Positions 25,867 through 34,254 of a DNA stretch of 64,000 bases are shown piece after piece (position 1 is the first letter of the stretch; the number at the start of each line of letters is the position of its first letter). This DNA is from Bradyrhizobium sp. WSM1743 (lineage in GTDB: Bacteria > Pseudomonadota > Alphaproteobacteria > Rhizobiales > Xanthobacteraceae). A program made the translations under genes and the position numbers. The DNA lies in contig NZ_AXAZ01000003.1 of assembly GCF_000473065.1 (NCBI RefSeq), positions 1-64,000 of the forward strand, given 5' to 3'. Under the pieces are notes generated by a model, which searched no databases, was not told the DNA's origin, and was given only the letters and a program-made list of their open reading frames with translations.

Positions 25867-26598
25867 ATGCGCAAGCGTCTCGGCATGATCACGCCGTCTT
25901 CCAACTCGGTGCTCGAGCCCGTCACCAGCGCCATGCTGCATGGCGGGGTTGATGTCACCGCACATTTCTCGCGCTTTCGCGTCACCGAGATTGCGCTCGA
26001 TGCCGCCGCGCTCAGCCAGTTCGACGCATCCGTGATGCTACCGGCCGCGGACCTGCTGGCCGACGCCAAGGTTGACGCGATCGCCTGGAATGGCACGTCC
26101 GCAAGCTGGCTCGGGATTGGCCGCGACAGGAGCCTGTGCGAGGCGATCACGGCACGCACGGGTGTGCCGGCGACAACGTCGACGCTCGCCTGCATCGAAG
26201 CTGCCCGCGCGCTGGGTGCCAAACGCGTTGGCCTGGTCTCGCCCTACACCGACGACGTGCAGCGGCGGATCGGCGAGGTCTGGGCCGAGGAGGGCGTTGC
26301 CCCGCATGCCGAGCGGCATCTCGGCCTGCGAGACAATTTTTCCTTTGGCGAGGTTACGCCTGCGACGATCGCGGACATGATCCGAGCGGTTGCGGCCGAA
26401 GGCGCGGACGCCGTCGTGATTCTTTGCACCAACCTCGACGGTGCCGCGCTTGCGGCTTCGCTCGAACCGGAACTGGATATCGCCGTGCTCGACTCGGTCG
26501 CGGTCACGCTGTGGCGAACGCTTGGGCTCGCCGGCGGCGACATCAGGGGCCTTGCGCAGTGGGGCCGCATATTCCAGACATCAGCGGTCATCAAGTGA
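25867..26598 (+). CDS. Asp/Glu-racemase-superfamily protein, arylmalonate decarboxylase / maleate isomerase-like
   Basis: This 243-residue protein has the start RLGMITPSSNSVLEP typical of maleate cis-trans isomerases and arylmalonate decarboxylases. Isomerases and racemases use two cysteines. Here the first position is Gly76 (NGTSAS) and the second is Cys187 (ILCTNLDG). Arylmalonate decarboxylase of Bordetella has exactly this pattern, Gly74 and Cys188, so a decarboxylase or single-cysteine reaction is favoured. It sits nine bases after the importer ATPase and overlaps or abuts the hydantoinase. Confidence 0.78.
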   Translation: MRKRLGMITPSSNSVLEPVTSAMLHGGVDVTAHFSRFRVTEIALDAAALSQFDASVMLPAADLLADAKVDAIAWNGTSASWLGIGRDRSLCEAITARTGVPATTSTLACIEAARALGAKRVGLVSPYTDDVQRRIGEVWAEEGVAPHAERHLGLRDNFSFGEVTPATIADMIRAVAAEGADAVVILCTNLDGAALAASLEPELDIAVLDSVAVTLWRTLGLAGGDIRGLAQWGRIFQTSAVIK

Positions 26599-26609
26599 CG
26601 GAGGCGCAA

Positions 26610-28019
26610 GTGACGCAGCTCGACCTCGCCATCCGCGGCGGCACCATCGTGACGGCCAGCGACGAGTTCTGCGCCGATATCGGCGTTCGCGACGGCCGCA
26701 TCGTCAGCATCGCCGAGCGCATCGAGGGTGCGGTGCGCGAGATCGACGCGACGGGCCTGCTGGCACTGCCCGGCGGCATCGACAGCCACGTCCACATCTC
26801 GCAAGCCTCGGGCCCCGACGTCGTAATGGCCGACGACTTTGCCTCGGCGACGCGCGCGGCGGCGGCCGGCGGCAACACCATGGTGCTGCCCTTCGCGCTG
26901 CAGGAGAAAGGCACCTCGCTGCGCACCTGTGTCGAGAACTATCGCAGGCTCGCCGAAGGCGAGTGCTACATCGACACAGCGTTTCATCTCATCATCTCCG
27001 ATCCGACCGCGGTCGTGCTGGGCCAAGAGCTGCCGGCGCTGGTCAAGGACGGCTACACCTCGTTCAAGGTGTTCATGACCTATGATGACCTCGTGCTCAG
27101 CGACAAGCAGCTGCTCGAGGTGTTCGAGGTCGCGCGCCGCGAGGAGGCGCTGGTCATGGTCCATTGCGAGGGCTATGACGCGATCCGCTTCCTCACCAGC
27201 AAGCTGGAGCGCGAGGGCCACATCGCATCTTACTATCACGGGGTGTCGCGGCCCCAGGCGGTCGAGCGCGAAGCGACACATCGTGCCATCAGCCATGCCG
27301 AAGTGATCGGCGTCCCCATCATGATCGTGCACGTCTCCGGTCGCGAGGCGATGGAGCAGGTGCGCTGGGCCCAGCAGCGCGGCTTGCCGGTTCATGCGGA
27401 GACCTGCCCGCAATACATCACGCTGACGGCCGACGACATGAAGGGCCTCAACATGGACATCACGGGCGCGAAGTACGTCTGTTCGCCGCCGCCGCGCGAT
27501 GTCGAGAGCCAGCAGGCGATCTGGGAGGGCATCACATCAGGCGTGTTCCAGACCTTCTCGTCCGACCATTGCCCGTTCCGCTACGACGATCCCAAGGGCA
27601 AGCTGACGCCGAACGCCCGCACCTCGTTCCGCTGGGTGCCGAATGGCATCCCCGGTGTCGAGACGCGGCTGCCGATCCTGTTCTCGGAAGGCGTCTCGAA
27701 GGGACGCATCAGCTTGCAGAAGTTCGTCGAGCTGACCGCGACCAACCACGCAAGGATCTATGGTCTTTATCCGCGCAAGGGCTCGATCGGTGTCGGCTTT
27801 GATGCCGACATCGTTCTCTGGGATCCCAAATTGAAGAAGCCCATCCGGCAGGCCGATCTGCATCACGGCTCGGACTACACGCCCTGGGAAGGGTTCGAGG
27901 TCACGGGATGGCCGGTGACGACGATCGCCCGCGGAGAGGTGGTCTTCAACAAGGGCCGGATCGTCGGCGCCAAAGGTGCAGGCCAGGTGCTGAGCCGGGG
28001 CAAGTCGAGCCTGATCTGA
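26610..28019 (+). CDS. Dihydropyrimidinase / D-hydantoinase
   Basis: The 469-residue zinc amidohydrolase opens cyclic ureides such as dihydropyrimidines and 5-substituted hydantoins to N-carbamoyl amino acids. All binuclear-metal ligands are present at family spacing: His60 and His62 (DSHVH), carboxylated Lys153 (SFKVFMTY), His185 (VHCEG), His241 (VHVSG) and Asp319 (SSDHC). I place the start at the GTG at 26610, with GGAGG five bases upstream; a GTG at 26595 overlapping the preceding stop is an alternative. It is the last gene of the importer operon; no N-carbamoylase follows, but the two amidases nearby could fill that role. Confidence 0.9.
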   Translation: MTQLDLAIRGGTIVTASDEFCADIGVRDGRIVSIAERIEGAVREIDATGLLALPGGIDSHVHISQASGPDVVMADDFASATRAAAAGGNTMVLPFALQEKGTSLRTCVENYRRLAEGECYIDTAFHLIISDPTAVVLGQELPALVKDGYTSFKVFMTYDDLVLSDKQLLEVFEVARREEALVMVHCEGYDAIRFLTSKLEREGHIASYYHGVSRPQAVEREATHRAISHAEVIGVPIMIVHVSGREAMEQVRWAQQRGLPVHAETCPQYITLTADDMKGLNMDITGAKYVCSPPPRDVESQQAIWEGITSGVFQTFSSDHCPFRYDDPKGKLTPNARTSFRWVPNGIPGVETRLPILFSEGVSKGRISLQKFVELTATNHARIYGLYPRKGSIGVGFDADIVLWDPKLKKPIRQADLHHGSDYTPWEGFEVTGWPVTTIARGEVVFNKGRIVGAKGAGQVLSRGKSSLI

Positions 28020-28260
28020 TCCAGCTCGACACGCCGCCAAAGCGCTCTAAAGCGGAATGGCTTTAGATTGAGTCGATTGCCTCGGGCTCGGTGCAACCTC
28101 TCCCGCTTGCGGGAGAGGTCGCGCCGAAGGCGCGGGTGAGGGCTTTTTCCTCTTGGGGATTGTCCCATCGCGGAAGCACCCTCTCCCCAACCCTCTCCCG
28201 CAAGCGGGAGAGGGAGTGCACCTCCGTCGTTGCAACGATCAAGCCTCAATTCATCCCGCT
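28020..28260. other. Convergent spacer with repeat element
   Basis: This is the spacer between the convergent hydantoinase and azoreductase genes. It has no gene. It is filled by the second copy of the paired CCTCTCCCGC palindromes, whose hairpins could terminate both operons, although neither has a T tract. Confidence 0.6.
28097..28213. repeat. Paired CCTCTCCCGC palindromes, copy 2
   Basis: Two perfect 22-base hairpins lie at 28097-28118 (loop TT) and 28192-28213 (loop AA), in inverted orientation, with GGTGAGGGCT after the first. The arrangement is the same as at 1582-1725 but with a shorter spacer (95 against 122 bases between hairpin starts). Confidence 0.8.
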
Positions 28261-28887
28261 TCAGAAGGTCGCGGCCATTGCAGCGAGGCGTCGATGGGTC
28301 CTTTCACGGGCAGCGTCGATCGGCTGCTGCGGTCCGGTGGTTGGCCCGATCAGCACGAAACGGACATTGCTGATGCCGATGAAGCGCAGGATTTCCCGCA
28401 AGTAAGGCGTTGCCATATCGATGCGGCCACGGTTCATGCCGGTGGCAAAATCGCTGCCGCTGGCGATGATGACCAGTGTCGGCCGATCCTGCAGCAGCGG
28501 GAGATATCCCTGCGATGGATCGAACCGAAAGGTGAGGCCAGGCTGGACGATGATGTCGAACCACTGCTTGAGCTTGTAGGGAAGGCCAAAGTTCCACATC
28601 GGGGTCGAGATCAGCACGCGATCGGCGAGCGAAAAGCGCAGCGCCATTCGCTCGGCCTCGGCGAAGCTGTCACGTTGCGCCTCGGTGAAGGTCTCAGCCT
28701 TCAGGCGCGCATATTTGGCCTCAATAATAGGACCCGTGAACTCCGGCATCCGTTCACGCCAGATGTCCACGACATCGATGTCCCAATCCGGCCGCGCCTG
28801 GCTGAATCCGTCAAGAAAGACGCGCGCGCCGGCACTCGACTCGGACTCGGTGCGGGGCGAGCAGGTCAGGTGCAGGAGCTTTGCCAC
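28261..28887 (-). CDS. azoR: FMN-dependent NADH-azoreductase / quinone reductase
   Basis: The 208-residue flavodoxin-fold enzyme reduces quinones or azo bonds with NAD(P)H and FMN. The start LLHLTCSPRTESESS gives the phosphate-binding loop and TPMWNFGLPYKLKQW is the AzoR hallmark around the flavin. It begins three bases after the stop of the SMP-30/isochorismatase gene and closes the long leftward operon. In that context it may reduce a quinone or azo-like intermediate, or protect cells from quinone by-products. Confidence 0.85.
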   Translation of the reverse strand: MAKLLHLTCSPRTESESSAGARVFLDGFSQARPDWDIDVVDIWRERMPEFTGPIIEAKYARLKAETFTEAQRDSFAEAERMALRFSLADRVLISTPMWNFGLPYKLKQWFDIIVQPGLTFRFDPSQGYLPLLQDRPTLVIIASGSDFATGMNRGRIDMATPYLREILRFIGISNVRFVLIGPTTGPQQPIDAARERTHRRLAAMAATF

Positions 28888-28890
28888 AGC

Positions 28891-30465
28891 TCATCCCAGC
28901 GCTCTGATGACGGTATCAGCCCTGGTCACGACCGCGACGTTCTGCATGGCAAAATTGATCGAGGCGTTGTGCCAGTCGGCATTCATGGTCGAGCAGCAAT
29001 CCTCGGGGACGATCATGAAATAGCCCTTGTCGGCGCCGGTCCGCGCCGTGTGCTCGACCGACATGTTGGTCCACGCGCCGGTATTGATGATCATGTCACG
29101 GCCCGTGGCCTTCAGGATCGTCTCGAGCCGCGTGCCTTCCCAGGCGCTCATCCGCATCTTCTCGACGACGAAGTCGCCGGGCCGTGGCTCGAGACCTGAT
29201 ACCGGGGCCGCCCCCCAGCTTCCGCGCACCATCGCCTTGCTGTCGACGAGGCCCTCGAACAACGGTGCATTCAGCGTGACACCGGGTGCACCGGGTTCGA
29301 CGACGAACCAGACATGGATGATGGCGACGCCGCGGGCGCGTGCGGCCTCTGCCAGACGGCGCACATTCTCCACGACATGCTGTTGCTTGGCGTGACCCGG
29401 CGCGCCTGACTCGGCGAAAGCGCCGCCGTCCATGATGACGTCGTTCTGGAGATCCTGGATGATCATGGCGCAGCGTTGCGGATCGAGCCGCATCTCGCCC
29501 TCGGTCAGAATAGGCGAGGCTGGCGATGGGCTCGGGCCGGTTCCGCCGCCAGCGCGCCTCCCGCTCATATAGGGCTCATGGCGCGGACCGACCTTGGTCG
29601 GGATTGCGTATACCGAATGGGTCGAGGTGAGATACAGCGTGCGGAAATCCGGTCCGCCCCAGGCGAGGTTGGCGACCAGCTCCGGCACACGGACCTTGCC
29701 GAGCAGCTCGCCGCGCGGCGAATAGACCCAGACGCCGCCGGGCGCGGTGACCCAGACATTGCCATGCTGATCGCACTTCATGCCATCGGGCAAGCCGGGC
29801 TCGAGCTCGGATTTGATGCCACTCGCAAACACCCGCGCATTGGACAGCGACCCGTCGCTGTTGACGTCGAACACGCGGATCAGCGCTTGCACGGTGTCGT
29901 TGACATAAAGCAGCTTCTCGTCCGGCGAGAAGCACAGCCCGTTTGGCTGATCGAACAGGTTGCGCTCGACCACGAGCTTCGGTTCGCCGCCGGGCACGAC
30001 GCGATAGACGCCCTGGAACCCGAGCTGGCGCGGCCGCTCGACACCATAGACCGGCATGCGGCCATACCAGGGATCGGAGAAATAGATCGCGCCAGATGAA
30101 TGCACGCAGACATCATTCGGGCTGTTGAGCTCCTGGCCGCCGAAATGCGAGGCCAGCACCTCGCGCCGTCCGTCCGGCCGTTCGCGGACCAGCGACGACG
30201 TCGCGTGCTCGCAGACGACCAAATTGAGCTCGGCGTCATAGGTCATGCCGTTGCATTTGTTCGAGGGGCGTTTGACCTCGACGACGCCGCGCCGCGCATC
30301 CCAGCGCCGCCGCACGTCGCCGGGCATGTCCGAGAACAGCAGATAATGATCGATCGGATGCCAGATCGGGCCTTCCGTGAAGTCGAAGCCGGTGCCGATC
30401 TGTGCGACCGGCGCGTAGGGATCGATCAGGTTCTCGAACTCGCTTCGCAACGTCACATGCGTCAT
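28891..30465 (-). CDS. SMP-30/gluconolactonase domain fused to isochorismatase-like domain
   Basis: One uninterrupted 524-residue frame encodes two enzymes. Residues 1-300 are an SMP-30/LRE beta-propeller with metal ligands Glu32 (TEGPIW), Asn117 (SPNDV), Asn175 (QPNGL) and Asp227 (LPDGM), usually a lactonase. A Gly/Pro-rich linker (305-322) leads to an isochorismatase-like cysteine-hydrolase domain (325-524) with Asp338 (QDLQND) and Lys436. The nucleophile position in the TN-x-C-V motif is Ser469 (TNMSV) instead of Cys. The two domains are normally separate proteins. Lactone opening followed by amide cleavage would suit this operon, but the Cys to Ser change questions the second activity. 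Confidence 0.82.
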   Translation of the reverse strand: MTHVTLRSEFENLIDPYAPVAQIGTGFDFTEGPIWHPIDHYLLFSDMPGDVRRRWDARRGVVEVKRPSNKCNGMTYDAELNLVVCEHATSSLVRERPDGRREVLASHFGGQELNSPNDVCVHSSGAIYFSDPWYGRMPVYGVERPRQLGFQGVYRVVPGGEPKLVVERNLFDQPNGLCFSPDEKLLYVNDTVQALIRVFDVNSDGSLSNARVFASGIKSELEPGLPDGMKCDQHGNVWVTAPGGVWVYSPRGELLGKVRVPELVANLAWGGPDFRTLYLTSTHSVYAIPTKVGPRHEPYMSGRRAGGGTGPSPSPASPILTEGEMRLDPQRCAMIIQDLQNDVIMDGGAFAESGAPGHAKQQHVVENVRRLAEAARARGVAIIHVWFVVEPGAPGVTLNAPLFEGLVDSKAMVRGSWGAAPVSGLEPRPGDFVVEKMRMSAWEGTRLETILKATGRDMIINTGAWTNMSVEHTARTGADKGYFMIVPEDCCSTMNADWHNASINFAMQNVAVVTRADTVIRALG

Positions 30466-30484
30466 CGGTTGATCCTCGACAACT

Positions 30485-31333
30485 CTAGGCCGGGAACCAG
30501 TTGCGCTGGGGGAGCGACTGCACGATCGGGCCGGGGACCTGATCATGAAGCCGGCCCACGACATTGCCGCCTTCGATCTTGGCGGGCCGGTCGTGGACGG
30601 GGAGCAGGTAGCGCGAATTGCTGAGCAGCTTCTTGATCGCCGCTTTTTCCGCGCGCTTGCTGGTGCCATGATTGCCGGTGGTGCGCGGCTCCCAATCGTG
30701 GATTTCATTGAAAGGCGTGACGATCTGGTCGTTGAAGTCGTAGATCACGTCGCCGCAAATGGTCGCGATGCCATCGGCGGTGTGGACGATGATGTTCATG
30801 GAGCCCTCGGTGTGCGCATTGGCGGCATCGCAATACACTCCGGGCATCAGCTCGATCGGACCGGTGATTTCGAGATCGAGGAAGCGCAGCGCGCTCTTGG
30901 TATGCAGGCGGTCGATCAGGTGCTTGATGTCAGGCGCGGGATACTGCGGGTGCATCAGACCGGAGACGGAATATTCGAGCTCCCGGCGGTTGAGAACGAC
31001 GGTCGTGTTCATCGGAAACAGATCGTCCTTGCCGGCATGGTCGATGTGCAGATGGGTGTGGCAAACGAAGCGGACGTCGCCCATGCGGACGCCGTGACGC
31101 GCGAGCTGGTTCTCGATCATGTTCTCATGGTACTGAAGCCCCCGCATGCCCAGCGTCTCCATGATCTGGTTGGAGCGATAGCCGGTGTCGACCACGACCG
31201 GATAGGGGCCGCCGAGGATCAGGAAGCCCAGGGTGAGGACGCGGCGGGTGCGGCCGCAATCGCGGCCGAGCACCAGAAAGCTCGATTCCAGCTCGATATC
31301 GCCGTAGTCCAGGATCTTGATCTCCAGCGCCAT
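30485..31333 (-). CDS. Metallo-beta-lactamase-fold hydrolase, N-acyl-homoserine-lactonase-like
   Basis: The 282-residue MBL-fold protein has zinc motif HTHLHIDHAG (His94, His96, Asp98, His99), a downstream His in AHTEGSMN and Asp in CGDVIYD, as in the AHL lactonase (AttM/AiiA) group. Lactone hydrolysis is the best guess. A strong GGAGGG precedes the ATG at 31333. It lies 19 bases upstream of the SMP-30 fusion gene, giving two lactonase-type enzymes in a row. A quorum-quenching role is possible, but the operon context favours a catabolic lactone. Confidence 0.83.
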   Translation of the reverse strand: MALEIKILDYGDIELESSFLVLGRDCGRTRRVLTLGFLILGGPYPVVVDTGYRSNQIMETLGMRGLQYHENMIENQLARHGVRMGDVRFVCHTHLHIDHAGKDDLFPMNTTVVLNRRELEYSVSGLMHPQYPAPDIKHLIDRLHTKSALRFLDLEITGPIELMPGVYCDAANAHTEGSMNIIVHTADGIATICGDVIYDFNDQIVTPFNEIHDWEPRTTGNHGTSKRAEKAAIKKLLSNSRYLLPVHDRPAKIEGGNVVGRLHDQVPGPIVQSLPQRNWFPA

Positions 31334-31363
31334 TCGTTTCCCTCCTGTCCCGTTTCTTGTCTG

Positions 31364-32248
31364 TCAAATCCGGTAGACGCGCGTCGCCGTTGTCCTGAAG
31401 ATCGCGTCCTGCTGCTCCGCGCTGAATGCGGCGGCGGCTGCGCGAAAGGCTCCGACGAGCTCGCGATAGCTGGTCCACAACTTCTCGATCGGGAAATTGG
31501 AGCCGAACAGGCAGCGTTCGGCGCCGAAGATCGCGACCGTGTCGGTGAGCACGGCCGCGATATGCGCGGGATCGTTGCGATGGATGAAGGTGCCGAGCCC
31601 GGACAGTTTTGAGACCACGTTCGGACATGTCGCGAGTCGGGCCATCCCAGCGCGCCAGGCCGCGCGTCCTGCCGGCGAGAGATCCTCCAGCATGCCGGCA
31701 TGCTGAAGGATGAACGTCACGTCGGGGCAGGATTCGGCGAGCTGCGCCGCATCCGGCATCTGCGGTGTGAAGACCTGCAGGTCGAAGCTCCAGCCGTAAT
31801 CGGCCAGATGCGCGATGTTGCGACGGATCACGAGATCGGCGCAGAGATCCGGACGCGCCGCGAAGCGGTACAGCGGGTTCTCGTGCCAGTGCAGCTGCAT
31901 GCGCACCCCGCGCAGCAGCGGATAGCGCTTGAGGCGGTCGAGTTGCGGGCGCACGTCATCGGTCGCGAAATTGGCGTAGGCCACGATGGCGTGCGGCCAG
32001 CCGTGCTCGTCGGCGGTTCGCTGCACCCAGGCGGCTTCCTCCTCGAAATGCTCGGGCGCCCAGTTGGTCTGCACATAGACGGAGCGGACAACGCCGGTGT
32101 CCTTGAGATCGTCGAGATATTCCTGAATCGGATAATCGCGCCGGATCGGCTTGTATGGTCCGAAGATGCGGGGCTGCATGGGGCCGGTCAGCCAGGGTAG
32201 GTCGGCCTGCCGCCAGATGTGGTGATGGCCGTCGACAATATCGCTCAC
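31364..32248 (-). CDS. TIM-barrel amidohydrolase (2-pyrone-4,6-dicarboxylate lactonase-like)
   Basis: The 294-residue amidohydrolase_2 family protein starts at a GTG and has the metal motif DGHHHIW at residues 6-12, a central QLHWHENPL and GSNFPIE near the C-terminus. This family includes pyrone-dicarboxylate lactonase and L-fucono/L-rhamnono-lactonases. AAGGAGAG lies five bases upstream of the start, which overlaps the vWA gene stop (GTGA). It is a third candidate ring-opening hydrolase of this operon. Confidence 0.83.
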   Translation of the reverse strand: MSDIVDGHHHIWRQADLPWLTGPMQPRIFGPYKPIRRDYPIQEYLDDLKDTGVVRSVYVQTNWAPEHFEEEAAWVQRTADEHGWPHAIVAYANFATDDVRPQLDRLKRYPLLRGVRMQLHWHENPLYRFAARPDLCADLVIRRNIAHLADYGWSFDLQVFTPQMPDAAQLAESCPDVTFILQHAGMLEDLSPAGRAAWRAGMARLATCPNVVSKLSGLGTFIHRNDPAHIAAVLTDTVAIFGAERCLFGSNFPIEKLWTSYRELVGAFRAAAAAFSAEQQDAIFRTTATRVYRI

Positions 32249-33366
32249 GCCGCTCTCCTTCGTCCCAGTGCGAGTAGATGCGCGACGATCGACCCGCTCG
32301 AACTGCCATCCACGAGATCGTCGACGAAGCGCTCGATCGCGACGAGCGCTTCGGTCTGCGGACGGAACGCGGGGCCCGTCGCAAGCGGGGTCAGCCAGCT
32401 CACGCGCCAGGCCCGCCGCGACAATTTCGCGACGGCGTCGCAAAGGGCGTCGGGCTCGCCGCGCTCGAGCCCGTCGGAAATGATGACCACGGCGGCGCCG
32501 CGGGCGTAGCCGCCGAACCGCGGGACCGCCAGGAACGCTTGCAGCGCATCGCCGATGCGGGTGCCGCCGTCCCAGTCGCTGACCAGATGTGCCGCGGCGT
32601 TCAGCGCCTGCTCGCGGCGCTTCAGCCGCAGCGCGCGGGTGACACGGGTCAGCCGCGTGCCGAAGGTGAAGACCTCGACATTCGGCGCTGCCTGCACCAG
32701 AGCATGCGCAAGCGTCATATTCTCCTCGGTGCGACTCTTCATCGAGCCGGACACGTCGATCAGCAGCAATATCTTGCGTGGCCGCTGCCGCCGCTTCAGA
32801 TGACCGAGCCGCAGGATCTCGCCGTCGCTGCGGACGCTGGCGCGCAAGGTGCGGCGGAGATCGGCGAAGGGGCCGCGGCGCGCCCGCATGCGGCGGTGCC
32901 CGCGCCGTCGCGGCAAGCGCCGCGGGGCCTGGCGTGTCAGGCGCCGGAGCGCATCGGTCGTCGAGAGCTGGGCGAAGCGGCGCTCGACCAGCGCCTCGGT
33001 GCGCGTCGCCGTGAGGCCGGACTCGTTGGCGTCGTCGGAGAGCAGGGGCTCCTCGTCGCCGCGGCCTTCCTCCTGCAGACGAACCGTCTCATCATCCTCG
33101 CCGTCTTCGGCATGCTCGATCGCCTCGCTGCCGCGGAAATGAAGGTCGAACAGCCGGTCGAAGGTGGCGCGGCGCTCGGGCGGCGGCGCGAGGGTGGCGA
33201 GCGCAGACTGCCTGATGTCGTCGAGGTCGCGCGGGCCCAGCAGCGCGATCGCGGTGAGGAATGCGGTCGTCTGCTCCGGAGCCACGGCGAAGCCGTTGGC
33301 GCGCAGCAGCGCGACGAAGGATATGAAGACGCGGGCAGCGCGCGGAAGCTGCAGCTCGGTGCTCAT
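32245..33366 (-). CDS. coxE: von Willebrand factor A domain protein, CoxE-like
   Basis: The 373-residue protein has an acidic/Arg-rich N-terminal half and a vWA domain with the MIDAS motif DVSGSMK (Asp204, Ser206, Ser208), a conserved Thr in DGGTRIGD and Asp in IISDGLE. CoxE with its MoxR partner CoxD matures the Mo-Cu-S centre of CO dehydrogenase in Oligotropha; paralogous pairs serve other molybdenum hydroxylases. The ATG at 33366 overlaps the MoxR stop, so the pair is coupled. The residues 145-165 stretch is strongly basic and may bind nucleic acid or membrane. Confidence 0.85.
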   Translation of the reverse strand: MSTELQLPRAARVFISFVALLRANGFAVAPEQTTAFLTAIALLGPRDLDDIRQSALATLAPPPERRATFDRLFDLHFRGSEAIEHAEDGEDDETVRLQEEGRGDEEPLLSDDANESGLTATRTEALVERRFAQLSTTDALRRLTRQAPRRLPRRRGHRRMRARRGPFADLRRTLRASVRSDGEILRLGHLKRRQRPRKILLLIDVSGSMKSRTEENMTLAHALVQAAPNVEVFTFGTRLTRVTRALRLKRREQALNAAAHLVSDWDGGTRIGDALQAFLAVPRFGGYARGAAVVIISDGLERGEPDALCDAVAKLSRRAWRVSWLTPLATGPAFRPQTEALVAIERFVDDLVDGSSSGSIVAHLLALGRRRAA

Positions 33367-34244
33367 GCGGTCGCCTCCGCGAGCATGGCATCGAGCCGCG
33401 GCGCGATGAAGTGCAGGTCCTCTTCGTCTTTCAGCGCCACGCCGATCGATCGCTTGAAGGCATCCGGCCAGCGCGCGCCGCCCTTGTTGAGGAGGGTCGC
33501 GGCCTCGGCCCACTCGACGGCCTCTGCGATGCCGGGCGCTTTGCTCAGCGGCTCGCGCCGCAATTTCTCGACGGCCGCGACGACGGCGCGGGCAGTGGTC
33601 TCGACGACACTGGATGCGCGCATCATGATGATCCGCGCCTCCCGCTCCGCGGTGGGATAGTCGATCCAGTGATAGACGCAACGGCGGCGCAACGCTTCGT
33701 GCAGATCGCGTGTCCGGTTGGAGGTGAGCACAACCACCGGCCGCTCGGCCGCGCGCACCGTGCCGCGCTCGGGAATCGAGATCTGGAAGTCGGAGAGGAA
33801 TTCGAGCAGGAAGGCCTCGAACTCCTGGTCGGCGCGGTCGATTTCGTCGATCAGCAGCACGGTGGAATCGGGCGCGCGCAGCGCCGCCAACATCGGCCGC
33901 TCGATCAAGAACGTCTCGCCATAGATGTCGATGCTCTCATCGCCGGCCTGGCGGATCGCCAGCATCTGGCGCGGATAGTTCCACTCATAGAGCGCGGCGG
34001 ATGCGTCGATTCCCTCGTAGCATTGTAGGCGGATCAGCCGGCGGCCGAGCACGGCAGCGATGGCCTTCGCCGCTTCCGTCTTGCCGACGCCGGGCGCACC
34101 CTCGAGCAGCAGCGGCTTGCCGAGGGCGAAGCCGAGATAGGCGGCAGTCGCAAGCCCTTCGTCGGCGAGGTAATAGGCTGCCCGCAGCGCCTTCTCCAGC
34201 GCCTCGGGGCTGTCGATGCCGACGATGTTGCTGCGAACCGCCAC
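33363..34244 (-). CDS. coxD: MoxR-type AAA+ ATPase, CoxD-like
   Basis: The 293-residue AAA+ chaperone has Walker A GAPGVGKT (49-56), Walker B VLLIDEID (129-136), sensor 1 VLTSNRTRDL and an Arg finger region RRRCVYHWIDYP. It works with the vWA partner to insert or activate the metal centre of the Mo-hydroxylase encoded just upstream. The GTG start at 34244 has AGAGGA six bases upstream and lies 10 bases after the large-subunit stop. Confidence 0.87.
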   Translation of the reverse strand: MAVRSNIVGIDSPEALEKALRAAYYLADEGLATAAYLGFALGKPLLLEGAPGVGKTEAAKAIAAVLGRRLIRLQCYEGIDASAALYEWNYPRQMLAIRQAGDESIDIYGETFLIERPMLAALRAPDSTVLLIDEIDRADQEFEAFLLEFLSDFQISIPERGTVRAAERPVVVLTSNRTRDLHEALRRRCVYHWIDYPTAEREARIIMMRASSVVETTARAVVAAVEKLRREPLSKAPGIAEAVEWAEAATLLNKGGARWPDAFKRSIGVALKDEEDLHFIAPRLDAMLAEATA

Positions 34245-34254
34245 GACTGATCCT

